Assembly: GCA_910577505.1 (NCBI GenBank)
Contig: CAJTLN010000001.1
Location: 496,001 to 560,000 of the forward strand
Direction of reading: 5' to 3'
DNA: 64,000 bases
Origin: an uncultured Bacilli bacterium
GTDB lineage: Bacteria > Bacillota_I > Bacilli_A > RF39 > UBA660
Shown here: piece after piece, positions 53,032 through 61,984 of the stretch
Layout of the letters: every line of letters starts with the position of its first letter
How positions within the stretch are numbered: the stretch's first letter is position 1
Program-made: the position numbers and the translations under genes
The notes under the pieces: generated by a model
Database searches by the model: none
What the model was told of the DNA's origin: nothing
Seen by the model: the letters and a program-made list of their open reading frames with translations, nothing else

Positions 53032-53451
53032 ATGAATGGACAAATTAGAGATAAATATTTGCCAGTTGGTTCTGTGGTATTATTACAAAATGGAAGTAAA
53101 AGAGTAATGATTAATGGTTTTTGCACAATGGACGCAAGTAAACCAGATAAAATTTATGATTATTCAGGAGTTTTATTTCCAGAAGGATCTTTGAGCTCAG
53201 ATCAAACTTTATTATTTGATCATAGTCAAATTGTCAGAATAGATCATATTGGCTTAGACGATCAAGAAGAAAGAGAATTTAAGGTTAAACTGGCTCAAAT
53301 AGTAGCAGCAGCTAATCAAAGTGGTAGTATGCCTAGTGGACAAGCTCCTCAAATGAACCCTAATGGTATGCAAAATCCAGGAATGATGAATCAACCATCA
53401 CAAGCAATGCCACAAAACCCTATGAATCCACAAAATCCAAATAATTATTAA
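53032..53451 (+). CDS. DUF4176-family protein
   Basis: A 139-residue protein. Residues 8-75 match DUF4176: YLPVGSVVLLQNGSKRVMINGFC, YDYSGVLFPEG, then LLFDHSQIVRIDHIGL. Proteins of this family are often encoded in type VII (ESX) secretion loci of Firmicutes; no other such gene is in the window. A Pro/Met/Gln/Asn-rich tail of about 45 residues follows and is probably disordered. Single-gene unit with its own promoter and terminator. Confidence 0.82.
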   Translation: MNGQIRDKYLPVGSVVLLQNGSKRVMINGFCTMDASKPDKIYDYSGVLFPEGSLSSDQTLLFDHSQIVRIDHIGLDDQEEREFKVKLAQIVAAANQSGSMPSGQAPQMNPNGMQNPGMMNQPSQAMPQNPMNPQNPNNY

Positions 53452-53466
53452 TTTTTTATAAATAAT

Positions 53467-53500
53467 AACAATTACTATTTGACAAATAATAGTAATTGTT
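53467..53500 (+). terminator. Terminator of the DUF4176 gene; loop carries the proS -35
   Basis: A perfect 13-bp stem (AACAATTACTATT 53467-53479, AATAGTAATTGTT 53488-53500) with TGACAAAT as loop, then a T-rich run. The -35 TTGACA of the next promoter overlaps stem and loop. Confidence 0.85.
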
Positions 53501-53507
53501 TTATATT
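53479..53507 (+). promoter_or_regulatory. Promoter of proS
   Basis: TTGACA (53479-53484), exactly 17 bases, TATATT (53502-53507). The -35 lies in the loop of the preceding terminator. The T-box leader begins just downstream. Confidence 0.8.
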
Positions 53508-53512
53508 ATTTG

Positions 53513-53716
53513 CAATATGTTGATTGGGACATAATGTCTTATTTCCTTATTTAAAGAGAACTTAATAGTGGTGAGAGTTAAGTAATAATAGTAAGATATT
53601 CCTACCCATGAATGAAATATGAAAATATTTCCGGATATTTATCCGTTATCAAAAAGAGTATATTAAGGATGGTACCGTGCAATCTAGCACTCCTTTGGTA
53701 CCATCTTTTTTATTTT
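53513..53716 (+). promoter_or_regulatory. T-box riboswitch controlling proS
   Basis: A tRNA-sensing leader. The T-box itself reads AAGGATGGTACCGTG at 53665-53679 and can pair with the CACTCCTTT that follows to form the antiterminator. The competing terminator is GATGGTACC (53668-53676) with GGTACCATC (53697-53705), then TTTTTT. A proline specifier is expected; CCT at 53601-53603 in ATATTCCTACCC is the best candidate. Uncharged tRNA-Pro should favour read-through into proS. Confidence 0.92.
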
Positions 53717-53729
53717 AGGAGATGATATT

Positions 53730-53801
53730 ATGAAATGGATATTAATGCGACCGACTCTTTTAGAATATACTAGTAAGAAAAATAAGGAGGAGATAATATG
53801 A
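53730..53801 (+). CDS. Short leader ORF (23 aa) overlapping the proS start
   Basis: ATG at 53730 follows AGGAGATGATATT, a clear ribosome binding site. It encodes MKWILMRPTLLEYTSKKNK plus four more residues and stops with TGA at 53799-53801, overlapping the proS ATG (53798) by 4 bases (ATGA). It lies wholly beyond the T-box terminator. The proS binding site (AAGGAGGAG) is inside this ORF. It is probably a coupled upstream ORF; it has one Pro and one Arg codon, so it does not look like a proline-counting leader. Real expression is not shown. Confidence 0.5.
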   Translation: MKWILMRPTLLEYTSKKNKEEII

Positions 53802-55495
53802 AGATAAATAATAGTTTTTTCTTCACTTTAAGAGAAGATGCTAAAGATGAAGAAAGTACAAGTGGAAATTTACTTGTACGTAGTGGAATGATAAAAAAAG
53901 TAGGAGCAGGTATTTATATGTTCTTGCCAATGGGATTAAGAACTTTAGATAAAATAAAAGGTATCGTAAAAGAAGAAATGGACAATGCTGGTGCTCAAGA
54001 ATTATTAATGCCTAGTTTAATACCAAGTGATTATTATGAAACATGTGGTCGTGTAGAAGCATTTGGTAATGACATGTTTAATCTTAAAGATCGTGGAAAT
54101 AAACCACTTGTATTGGGGCCAACCCATGAAGAATTGTTCACAATAGCAGCTAAAACAATGGTTAAAAGTTACAAAGATTTACATTTTACTTTATATCAAC
54201 AAGCAGATAAATTTAGAGACGAGCCAAGACCAAGATATGGACTTATAAGAGTAAGAGAATTTATAATGAAAGATGCTTATTCCTTTGATAGAGATGAAGC
54301 TTCACTAGATGTATCATATAATATTATGAAAGATGCCTATAATAAAATTTACAATCGCTTAGGAATAAATTATAAAATTGTAAAAGCAGATTGTGGTGCT
54401 ATGGGAGGATCTTTATCTGAAGAGTATCAAGCTGTAACTAATATTGGAGAAGATACTTTGGTTCTTTGTAATTCATGTGATTACTCAACTAACTTAGAAA
54501 TATCAGAATGTATTTCACCAATAAATGATAAAGAAGTAGAAAAAACAATGGAATTAGTTGAAACTACTCATCAAGAAACTATTGAAGAAGTATGTGAATT
54601 TCTAAATTTAGATGTTAAAAAATCCGTAAAAGCGCTTCTTATGAATGTTAATGATGAGTTAGTAGTATTCTTTGTCCGTGGCGACAGAGAACTAAATGAA
54701 AATAAAGTATGTAAACTTCTTGGCGTAAAAGAAATAAATTTTGCAGATGACGCTCTTATAGCAACAAGTAATGCTGTACCAGGATATACAGGACCAGTAA
54801 ACTTAAATTGTAAAGTAATAATTGACAACGAAGTATTAAAAATAAAAAACTTCTGCTGTGGTGCCAATAAAGAAGGATATCATTATATAAATGTAAATGC
54901 AAATGATATAAAATATGATATGGTAGCTGATATTGTTAATGTAAAAGAAGGAGATATTTGTCCTCATTGCGGTGGAAAATTATACTTTAAAAAAGGAATT
55001 GAAATAGGTAATTTATTTAAACTGGGAACTAAATATGCTGAAAAACTAGGTTTAACATTCTTAGATGAAAATAATCAGGAGCAAACAGTTACAATGGGAT
55101 GCTATGGTATTGGCGTAGGAAGAATTTTAGCCAGTATTATTGAACAAAGCCACGATGATGATGGTATGATTCTACCTATGTCAATTGCCCCTTATCAAGT
55201 AGCTTTAGTTCAAATTGATATGAAAAACCAAGAGCAAACAGCAATAGCTGAAAAAATATATGAAGAATTGAAGAAAAACAATATTGAAGTAATCTATGAT
55301 AATCGTGATGAAAGACCAGGAGTAAAATTCAAGGATATGGATTTAATAGGAATACCATTACGTATTACTATAGGCAAGAAAATTTCTGATAATTTAGTTG
55401 AGTTAAAGATAAGAAAAACAAAAGAACAATCAGAAATAGCAATTGACGAAATTGTCAATAAAGTTACTGAATATGTTAAAGATGGCTTAAAATAA
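53798..55495 (+). CDS. proS: Prolyl-tRNA synthetase
   Basis: A 565-residue class II aminoacyl-tRNA synthetase that charges tRNA-Pro. It is the bacterial type with an editing (INS) insertion. Motif 2 reads FRDEPRPRYGLIRVREFIMKD; GPTHEE lies before it; the editing domain runs about 225-405 (KSVKALLMNVNDELVVFFVRGD); motif 3 is MGCYGIGVGRILASIIEQ. The anticodon-binding domain follows (IAPYQVALVQIDMK). Length matches. Translation is likely coupled to the upstream short ORF, and transcription is set by the T-box. Confidence 0.97.
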   Translation: MKINNSFFFTLREDAKDEESTSGNLLVRSGMIKKVGAGIYMFLPMGLRTLDKIKGIVKEEMDNAGAQELLMPSLIPSDYYETCGRVEAFGNDMFNLKDRGNKPLVLGPTHEELFTIAAKTMVKSYKDLHFTLYQQADKFRDEPRPRYGLIRVREFIMKDAYSFDRDEASLDVSYNIMKDAYNKIYNRLGINYKIVKADCGAMGGSLSEEYQAVTNIGEDTLVLCNSCDYSTNLEISECISPINDKEVEKTMELVETTHQETIEEVCEFLNLDVKKSVKALLMNVNDELVVFFVRGDRELNENKVCKLLGVKEINFADDALIATSNAVPGYTGPVNLNCKVIIDNEVLKIKNFCCGANKEGYHYINVNANDIKYDMVADIVNVKEGDICPHCGGKLYFKKGIEIGNLFKLGTKYAEKLGLTFLDENNQEQTVTMGCYGIGVGRILASIIEQSHDDDGMILPMSIAPYQVALVQIDMKNQEQTAIAEKIYEELKKNNIEVIYDNRDERPGVKFKDMDLIGIPLRITIGKKISDNLVELKIRKTKEQSEIAIDEIVNKVTEYVKDGLK

Positions 55496-55510
55496 GTCAT
55501 CTTTTTTGAT
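55485..55510 (+). terminator. Terminator of proS
   Basis: GATGGCTTA / TAAGTCATC stem (one G-T pair) with an AAA loop and a T run; it covers the proS stop codon. Confidence 0.78.
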
Positions 55511-55531
55511 ATACTTAAAATAGGTGAGAAT

Positions 55532-57409
55532 ATGGAAGAACTATTTACTAAATTTTGTCGTTATTATGTTTTAAACGGAACAGAAGAGGAATATCAAGAG
55601 TTAGTTAATCTATCAGGACCAAACTTTAAAGATTATCAAAAAAAAGCACTAAAATTTTCTAAAAATTTAAAAAGAAAAACTCAAAAGATGGGATTCGACA
55701 CAGATTTTGAATCTTTTTGTAATATGTTAGAAGACTATATAAATAAAAAAGACAATCTTTCTGATATAGAAAAGAAGAATTATCTAAAAGTACTACTGAG
55801 TTTATCAAACATTCACGATATTAATTTAAGAGAGGAATTAGAAAAGTATGTCTCTTATAAAGACTCTACAAGCGATGATAAATTATATAAAAATATCTTT
55901 AAAAAATTCTGTTGTTATAACTTAACAACAGATAATACCGTTGAAGACTTTAACGAATTAAAAAGCCTTGCCCAAGAAAATAATCTCGATTTTTATGAAC
56001 TACAACAAAAATCAATAAGCTTTGTTGAAGAGATAAAAGAATTAATTGAAAAACTTGGTTTTTCAAATGATGAAAATTCTTTTTATCAAATGGTTGATGA
56101 ATATAAAAATCAAAAAAAACATATGACAGATACCCAAAAAGCCTCTTACCTAAGAATATTATTATATTTGTCCGAAATATATGAAGTAAATTTAAGAGAT
56201 ATTTTATTTAATTCAAAAGATATAAATAGCGAAAATAAAGAATATAGTTTTGATTTTAATAACATTATAAATCCATTAGATAACAATATGTTATTATCTG
56301 ATATGTTAAGTCAAAGATTTAATAATGGTCAATTTGACATAGAAAATTTATATCAAGTTGAATCAAACAAAAATAGTGAATATAATTATAGTAAAATTCA
56401 AGCCAACTTAATTTTTAAGATATTTCGTATATTTATCGACAAAATGAGTAATTATGCTTACGAAGATTTAAACCCTAAATATTCAAACTTAATAGGTGAA
56501 GAAGAATTATCATTATTAGATAATTTAACAGAAGAAAAAATATATAATATTTTAATTGACATAAACAAAAATGAATCAAAACATTATGTTTGTAAAAAGT
56601 ATAAAATTACAGATAATTTATATAAATTTATTCTATTATCGGCCAATGAGGCAACTAATTTAAAAAGCAATATTAAAGGATCCACGTATTCCTTATTTAA
56701 CTATAATTACTCTAAACCAACTATAGCCATATATATATCGGGAGAAGAAAAAGACATATTTAATTTTTTAAATGATTATATAAAACTATGCATTCAAAAT
56801 GATTTATCTTATGATTTAGAGAGCTCTTATAATCGTCATTCTAATACTTATATATTGCTATCAAATAAAGAAGAATTTATTAGAAGAATAAATCTTTTAG
56901 AATCTTTAGCTTATAAATGGAATAAAAAATTATTCAAACCTAATCCTATTACTTGTACTGTAAACGGCACATATTATGGTGTAACAGACATTGGTATGTT
57001 AGATTCAAAAAATAATATTTTAATACCATATTTTTCTTATATCAATATTATATCTGAACTTTCTTATTATAGAGTATTATCAAAACTGATAATTAATAAG
57101 ATAACTGACACTAAAGCTCAAGATATTATAAATAATTTTATTGCGTTAAATGATTTAAAAATAAATAATATAGAATCTTTAGAAATTTCCATTAATGATA
57201 ATAACTTTGATATGATAAAAGATCTAGTTAATCAATACATACCTCTTGTCATTAATACATTAAATATTTACATGGAAGATCAAATTAAAAAAGAAAATAT
57301 TATCATTGAATTTAGAAAATCTTTATTATATATTTCAAATATATTATTTAAAAATGATAAGAAAGAAAAATCAAATATAGCATTAAACAATTTATTAAAA
57401 AATAAATAA
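55532..57409 (+). CDS. Hypothetical protein (625 aa) with an internal duplication
   Basis: A soluble, largely helical protein of unknown family. Two copies of a roughly 100-residue unit are visible at about 4-105 and 118-225: FTKFCRYYVLNGTEEEYQELV with LKVLLSLSNIHDINLREEL, and FKKFCCYNLTTDNTVEDFNEL with LRILLYLSEIYEVNLRDIL. The rest (about 240-625) has no motif I know. AGGTGAGAAT precedes the ATG. No signal peptide. It is a single gene that uses its own terminator. Confidence 0.75.
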   Translation: MEELFTKFCRYYVLNGTEEEYQELVNLSGPNFKDYQKKALKFSKNLKRKTQKMGFDTDFESFCNMLEDYINKKDNLSDIEKKNYLKVLLSLSNIHDINLREELEKYVSYKDSTSDDKLYKNIFKKFCCYNLTTDNTVEDFNELKSLAQENNLDFYELQQKSISFVEEIKELIEKLGFSNDENSFYQMVDEYKNQKKHMTDTQKASYLRILLYLSEIYEVNLRDILFNSKDINSENKEYSFDFNNIINPLDNNMLLSDMLSQRFNNGQFDIENLYQVESNKNSEYNYSKIQANLIFKIFRIFIDKMSNYAYEDLNPKYSNLIGEEELSLLDNLTEEKIYNILIDINKNESKHYVCKKYKITDNLYKFILLSANEATNLKSNIKGSTYSLFNYNYSKPTIAIYISGEEKDIFNFLNDYIKLCIQNDLSYDLESSYNRHSNTYILLSNKEEFIRRINLLESLAYKWNKKLFKPNPITCTVNGTYYGVTDIGMLDSKNNILIPYFSYINIISELSYYRVLSKLIINKITDTKAQDIINNFIALNDLKINNIESLEISINDNNFDMIKDLVNQYIPLVINTLNIYMEDQIKKENIIIEFRKSLLYISNILFKNDKKEKSNIALNNLLKNK

Positions 57410-57423
57410 TTACTTAATAGAAA

Positions 57424-57451
57424 AGAATTATTCTACTTTGAATAATTTTTT
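57424..57451 (+). terminator. Terminator after the 55532 gene
   Basis: AATTATTC / GAATAATT stem, six-base loop, T run. Confidence 0.75.
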
Positions 57452-57487
57452 TAATTTGTTAATATATTTATAGAGAGAAGTGAAAAT

Positions 57488-58309
57488 ATGCGAAAAAAAT
57501 TTAAAGAATTTAAAAATGAACTAAAAAGAGCAAGAAAAGAGAAAAGAAGTAGTTCTATTATTGTATATTTTATTTTAAGAGCATTAGTTATTGCTTGTAT
57601 GGTTCTAGAATTTCTAAGAGGTGATTTAAATAATGCAGCTCTTTGCTTACTATCCTTGATTTTATTCTTAATTCCATTCTTTATTGAAAGAAAGTTTAAA
57701 ATTGATTTACCAAACACACTTGAAATTATTATCATGCTTTTTATATTTTCTGCAGAAATATTAGGAGAAATTAATAACTTTTATGGAATTATTCCATATT
57801 GGGATACTTTATTACATACTCTTAATGGCTTTATTGCTGCGGGTATTGGATTTGCTTTAATTGATTTATTAAATCAAAACACCAAAAGCATAAACTTATC
57901 TCCAGTTTTTGTTGCTATAGTTTCATTTTGCTTCTCAATGACAATCGGGATAATGTGGGAGTTTTTTGAATATACTGCTGATAAATATTTTTCTACAGAT
58001 ATGCAAAAAGATAGAATAATAAAAAAAATAAATTCTGTAAAACTAAATGAAGATGGAAAAAATATTCCTTTTTCAATCGATAATATTGATAAGACAACAA
58101 TTTACTATACAGATAAAAGCGGAAATCAAACCTCAACAACCATAAATAAAGGATATTTAGACATTGGTCTTATTGATACAATGAAAGATTTATTTGTTAA
58201 CTTTATCGGAGCATTATGCTTTAGTATATTCGGATATCTTTATATCTTAAATCGTGATAAATATCATTTTATAACTAATTTTATTCCTCAAAAAGTATTA
58301 AAAGAATAA
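57488..58309 (+). CDS. Polytopic membrane protein, DUF2238-like
   Basis: A 273-residue protein with a charged cytoplasmic start and about seven hydrophobic segments (about 28-45, 50-66, 75-92, 105-125, 137-160 and a last one near 235-255). Its signature YWDTLLHTLNGFIAAGIGFALIDLL and GIMWEFFEY (the His and Glu in the membrane) recall YjdF/DUF2238 membrane proteins; that match is from memory and tentative. A soluble loop of about 65 residues lies before the last helix. Function unknown. Confidence 0.7.
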   Translation: MRKKFKEFKNELKRARKEKRSSSIIVYFILRALVIACMVLEFLRGDLNNAALCLLSLILFLIPFFIERKFKIDLPNTLEIIIMLFIFSAEILGEINNFYGIIPYWDTLLHTLNGFIAAGIGFALIDLLNQNTKSINLSPVFVAIVSFCFSMTIGIMWEFFEYTADKYFSTDMQKDRIIKKINSVKLNEDGKNIPFSIDNIDKTTIYYTDKSGNQTSTTINKGYLDIGLIDTMKDLFVNFIGALCFSIFGYLYILNRDKYHFITNFIPQKVLKE

Positions 58310-58318
58310 TGCTTTTTT
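58290..58318 (+). terminator. Terminator after the 57488 gene
   Basis: AAGTATTA / TAATGCTT stem (one G-T pair) with T run, overlapping the coding end. Confidence 0.65.
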
Positions 58319-58382
58319 CATTATTTCTTCATAAACTTATCATAATTTAATATTAATATATTTCTTTAGAAGGGAAGAAATA

Positions 58383-58610
58383 ATGAAAATAGAAATAATA
58401 GGAGTTAATACATCAAAAGGACTAATAATGAAAAATAGAATTATTGATATATCAGCATCAATTAAAGGTAAAATAATTATTAACCTTGTTAATGATAATT
58501 TAAATAACAATCTTCCTTTACTTTATATTAACGATAAACTCATTAGTAAAGGAAGAATAATGAGTAAAAGAGAATTAGTAAAGTATCTAAAAAATAATTA
58601 TAAAGAATAA
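58383..58610 (+). CDS. Small thioredoxin-3-like protein without active-site cysteines
   Basis: A 75-residue protein whose layout follows the small thioredoxin family (Thioredoxin_3): MKIEIIGVN, then a helix, a strand, LPLLYINDKLISKGRIMSKREL with the cis-Pro and final strands. In that family GxGCPKC is the redox site; here it reads GVNTSKG, so both cysteines are missing. The rest of the fold appears kept. AGAAGGG precedes the ATG. I infer a non-redox role or a decayed copy. Confidence 0.6.
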   Translation: MKIEIIGVNTSKGLIMKNRIIDISASIKGKIIINLVNDNLNNNLPLLYINDKLISKGRIMSKRELVKYLKNNYKE

Positions 58611-58642
58611 AGACATATGATATAATCATAATAGGTGATAGT

Positions 58643-59275
58643 ATGGCATCAGCAATTATTCATTTATGCGTTGCAAAAGAAGTAAATAAATATTTAAATA
58701 TGGATGAGAATGAACTTCTACTTGGTTCGATAGCTCCAGATATTTCTAAGCAAATAGGACAAACAAAAGAGATATCTCATTTCTTAGATTATTCAAATGA
58801 AGATGATATTCCTAACATTGATAGGTTCCTAGCTAAATACAAATCAGAGTTAAACAAACCATTTGAGATGGGATATTTAATTCATTTACTAACTGATAAA
58901 TATTGGTTTAGGGATTATGTCTATCAATACATTGAAAGATATACTAAAAACTCAGTTAAAAAAAATATAACTTATACAGCTATCAGAGATGTCATATACA
59001 ATGACTATACTAATATAAATATTGATCTTATAGATAAATATATGCTACCTTTAAAAATATTCTATAATGAATTTAAATGTCCACAAAGTATAATTACTGA
59101 GATACCAGTTGATAAATTAGATATTTTAATTGAAAAAATGGGCCTTATTATAGAAGAAAGTAAACAAGAGAAAACATTTATGTTTGATACAACAGATATT
59201 GAAATATTCATAACCAATACAGTAAGGTATATTATAAAGGATATTATGATTTTAGGAATTCGCCCACAAAAATGA
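58643..59275 (+). CDS. Zinc-dependent phospholipase C-like protein
   Basis: A 210-residue protein with ASAIIHLCVAKEV at the start, LLGSIAPDISK (about 26-36), EISHFLD and YLIHLLTDKYWFRDY; these His and Asp residues fit the metal-binding layout of the Zn_dep_PLPC (PF00882) fold. No signal peptide is seen, so it is cytoplasmic. Many such proteins have no proven phospholipase activity. AGGTGATAGT precedes the ATG, and a terminator overlaps the end. Confidence 0.68.
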   Translation: MASAIIHLCVAKEVNKYLNMDENELLLGSIAPDISKQIGQTKEISHFLDYSNEDDIPNIDRFLAKYKSELNKPFEMGYLIHLLTDKYWFRDYVYQYIERYTKNSVKKNITYTAIRDVIYNDYTNINIDLIDKYMLPLKIFYNEFKCPQSIITEIPVDKLDILIEKMGLIIEESKQEKTFMFDTTDIEIFITNTVRYIIKDIMILGIRPQK

Positions 59276-59298
59276 TTTACAAAAATCATTTTTTTAAT
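59266..59298 (+). terminator. Terminator after the PLC-like gene
   Basis: AAATGATTT / AAATCATTT stem, short loop, T run. Confidence 0.75.
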
Positions 59299-59342
59299 TT
59301 GTTTATTATATGTTATAATTAAAATAATAGGAGGTGGTATAA

Positions 59343-60392
59343 ATGAAGATTTGTGAAGAATGTGGTTGTGTTATGAATGACTCTGATGATGTATGTCCAA
59401 ATTGCAATCATAAAGTAGGAGATAATAATACTAATGGATTAGAATTACCAAAAGAGAATCATCGAAATTCAGCTAATATACCAGCTCCAGAAAAACCAAA
59501 AAAGAAAGTAAAAGAAGAACCAGTAGTTCAAGAATCACCATTTCCACAAAATGTAAATCCATTTGAAGGATTACCTGTACCTATAAAACAAGATATTCCC
59601 AAAATAAGACCAGAAGATGAGGCTCCAATTCTTAAACATTTTAATGAACCTATAGCTCATCAAAATAATAATTTTAATTATAAATCGCCATCTCCAACAC
59701 CAAAGAAAAAAAATAATGACGCTAAAATAATCGTTATAACAATTTTGCTTCTTGCTAGTGGAGGATGTTTCCTTTTCTCAAATATTTCTTCATCAAGAAA
59801 TAAACCAATTGATACAGAGAATATAACTAAAATAAAATTAAGTGAGATTGAAAATGTTAAAGAGTCAGGAAAACCAATAGAAACAGACCCAACAGAAAAA
59901 CCAATAGAAACGGATCCAACAGAAAAACCACCAACAGACCCAACTAATCCACCTCAAACCGAAACGCCAAAAGACTATACAGTAAAAAAAGTAGGGGAAT
60001 TTACAATCAATATACCTAATAATTATAAAATAGACTCTTATGAAGATCTTGGATGGACAATAACAGATCCTAATACAGGGAAAACGATGACCTTTATTCA
60101 AGGAGCAACAGATATAAAAGGATACAGACTAAAAAGAGATGAGCTAGTTAATGAAATGGAATCTAGCGGTACTACAGTAAATAAAACCTACAATACTACT
60201 ATTCAAAATCATGATTTATTTATTATGGAATTAATTCAGCCAGATGTAAGTTATATTATGTTTGTAGTTACTATAGGTACTACTGGAAAGACAATGCTTG
60301 TAATGGCAGCAGATCACGCCAATCCACATACTTTTAATTACGAGGTAATGAATGAATCTCTAAAAATTATAAATACAGCTAAACTTATATGA
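59343..60392 (+). CDS. Zinc-ribbon membrane protein with a secreted C-terminal domain
   Basis: A 349-residue protein. Residues 3-25 hold a zinc ribbon (CEECGCVMNDSDDVCPNCNH). A Pro/Lys-rich linker is followed by one membrane helix (about 129-147) and, outside, a Pro/Thr/Asp linker with ETDPTEKP repeated (about 178-205), then a compact beta-rich domain (FTINIPNNYKIDSYEDLGW to the end). The zinc part is cytoplasmic and the C-terminal domain extracellular. I cannot name the outer domain. AGGAGGTGG precedes the ATG. Confidence 0.75.
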   Translation: MKICEECGCVMNDSDDVCPNCNHKVGDNNTNGLELPKENHRNSANIPAPEKPKKKVKEEPVVQESPFPQNVNPFEGLPVPIKQDIPKIRPEDEAPILKHFNEPIAHQNNNFNYKSPSPTPKKKNNDAKIIVITILLLASGGCFLFSNISSSRNKPIDTENITKIKLSEIENVKESGKPIETDPTEKPIETDPTEKPPTDPTNPPQTETPKDYTVKKVGEFTINIPNNYKIDSYEDLGWTITDPNTGKTMTFIQGATDIKGYRLKRDELVNEMESSGTTVNKTYNTTIQNHDLFIMELIQPDVSYIMFVVTIGTTGKTMLVMAADHANPHTFNYEVMNESLKIINTAKLI

Positions 60393-60406
60393 AAATAAAG
60401 TACTTT

Positions 60407-60440
60407 ACAAAAAATGTCAATTTAACATTGTCATTTTTTA
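60407..60440 (+). terminator. Weak terminator after the zinc-ribbon gene
   Basis: AAAAATGTCAA / TTGTCATTTTT pair with one central mismatch, followed by T-rich sequence. Confidence 0.45.
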
Positions 60441-60528
60441 TTTAATTTAATTAATTTACAAATCATTGACTATCAAACTTAAATATTATATATTTATGTT
60501 AATGAGAATTGGAATAGAGCGTGATATT

Positions 60529-61914
60529 ATGAAGAAAAAATATATTTTTAGTTTAGTTTTTATTGGTATTATGTTTCTATTTGTTTTAACGATAGGTACT
60601 GGCTATGGACTTTGGATTGCTACTAAAGATGCTCCAGAAAAAAGTGCAACAACCCTAAATTGCTTTAAAGTATATTTTTCTAATAGTGACATCATTGAAA
60701 TGAAAAATGTTGTTCCAGTAATTAATGATGAAGGAATAGAAACTAGTCCTAACACTTTAACAATTACTAATATTTGTGAAGATACAAAAGAATTACAAGT
60801 ACGCTTAAATATTTTAGATGATACAACAATCGATACTGGTGCATTGACAATTCAAGCAGCTGGAAATATTGAAAAAAATACAGTACTATATAAAAATCTA
60901 AGTACAGCCAAAACAATTGATCCACATGTAACTCAAAGTAAACTAATTGGTCTTGCCACTATTAAGCCAAATGAAACAGTTAGAACAAACATAAAATTAT
61001 GGTTTGATGAAAAAAAAGCTCCTAACGTTGATAAAGAAGCAATATTTAAAGCTAAATTTGAACTTATAGATACAGAATCAAGTATTAAAGCTACTTTTGC
61101 TGAAACCTTATTAAATAATCAACCTAATATTGAAAATAAACAATCACCATCTTTTGCTGACTCGTCTTTTCAAGAAGAGGGACTATATATGATGCAAACT
61201 AATAATGGTAATGCTTATTATTATCGTGGTATAGTTACAAATAATTATGTAAAGTTTGCTAATTTAACATGGCGCATAGTTGGAATAAATTCTGATAATA
61301 GTGTAAAAATAGTTTTAGATAAGTCAGCAGGATACGGCAAATATAGTGATTCAGTAAATGCTGCTGACTATACTGGTTTAAAATATGTTTATAATGATGA
61401 AACAATTAATAATACTATTAATAATTATCTGTTAGAATGGTACGAAAAAACAATAAACTACAGAGATTTAGATAAATACGTAACACAAACATCATATTGC
61501 AATGATTCAAATTATTCGTATACTAATTATCATACATATTTTAATGGATATAATAGAATAATTAATGAAAAATCGCCAGCTTTAACTTGTCCTACGACAA
61601 ATAACGATTTTGGTGGTACATATACTCAAAAAATTGGTTTATTAACTGCAGACGAAGTAATTCTAGCAGGTGGTGGATACAATGTTAATAACTTTAGTTA
61701 TTACTTATATAATGGAGAAACTTTCTTCACAATGACTCCTGCCGAATATTTTGGCTATGTTGCAAATGTATTTACTGTTAATAACAGTGGATCATTACAA
61801 ATATCTAGAGTAGATAGTGAGCTTGCAATAAGACCAGTATTAAGCTTAAATTCGACAATTACTGTAAGTGGCTCTGGCACACAAAATGACCCATATAAAA
61901 TCGACGAAAATTAA
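60529..61914 (+). CDS. Secreted surface protein with TasA-like start
   Basis: About 461 residues. The signal peptide (residues 1-28, MKKKYIFSLVFIGIMFLFVL) is followed by GTGYGLWIATKDAP, like the start of SipW-type exported proteins. The N-terminal part (about 30-190) is strand-rich. The C-terminal part ends in ELAIRPVLSLNSTITVSGSGTQNDPYKI, a pattern that recurs at the end of many large Firmicute surface proteins. Four cysteines occur. ATG 60529 gives the proper signal peptide; longer in-frame starts are open but lack one. Function unknown; cell-surface location likely. Confidence 0.72.
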   Translation: MKKKYIFSLVFIGIMFLFVLTIGTGYGLWIATKDAPEKSATTLNCFKVYFSNSDIIEMKNVVPVINDEGIETSPNTLTITNICEDTKELQVRLNILDDTTIDTGALTIQAAGNIEKNTVLYKNLSTAKTIDPHVTQSKLIGLATIKPNETVRTNIKLWFDEKKAPNVDKEAIFKAKFELIDTESSIKATFAETLLNNQPNIENKQSPSFADSSFQEEGLYMMQTNNGNAYYYRGIVTNNYVKFANLTWRIVGINSDNSVKIVLDKSAGYGKYSDSVNAADYTGLKYVYNDETINNTINNYLLEWYEKTINYRDLDKYVTQTSYCNDSNYSYTNYHTYFNGYNRIINEKSPALTCPTTNNDFGGTYTQKIGLLTADEVILAGGGYNVNNFSYYLYNGETFFTMTPAEYFGYVANVFTVNNSGSLQISRVDSELAIRPVLSLNSTITVSGSGTQNDPYKIDEN

Positions 61915-61944
61915 TAAAAGGATAACATCCTTTTATTTTTTTTA
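61911..61944 (+). terminator. Terminator after the surface-protein gene
   Basis: TAAAAGGAT / ATCCTTTTA perfect stem, AAC loop, T run. Confidence 0.88.
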
Positions 61945-61984
61945 CCTTTGTGATAGAATAAAACACCAAAAGGTGGTAATAATT

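Noticed and set aside
59865..60101. Minus-strand ORF rich in Trp, Phe and Cys
   Set aside because: It is the antisense of the ETDPTEKP repeats and nearby coding sequence; no start signals.
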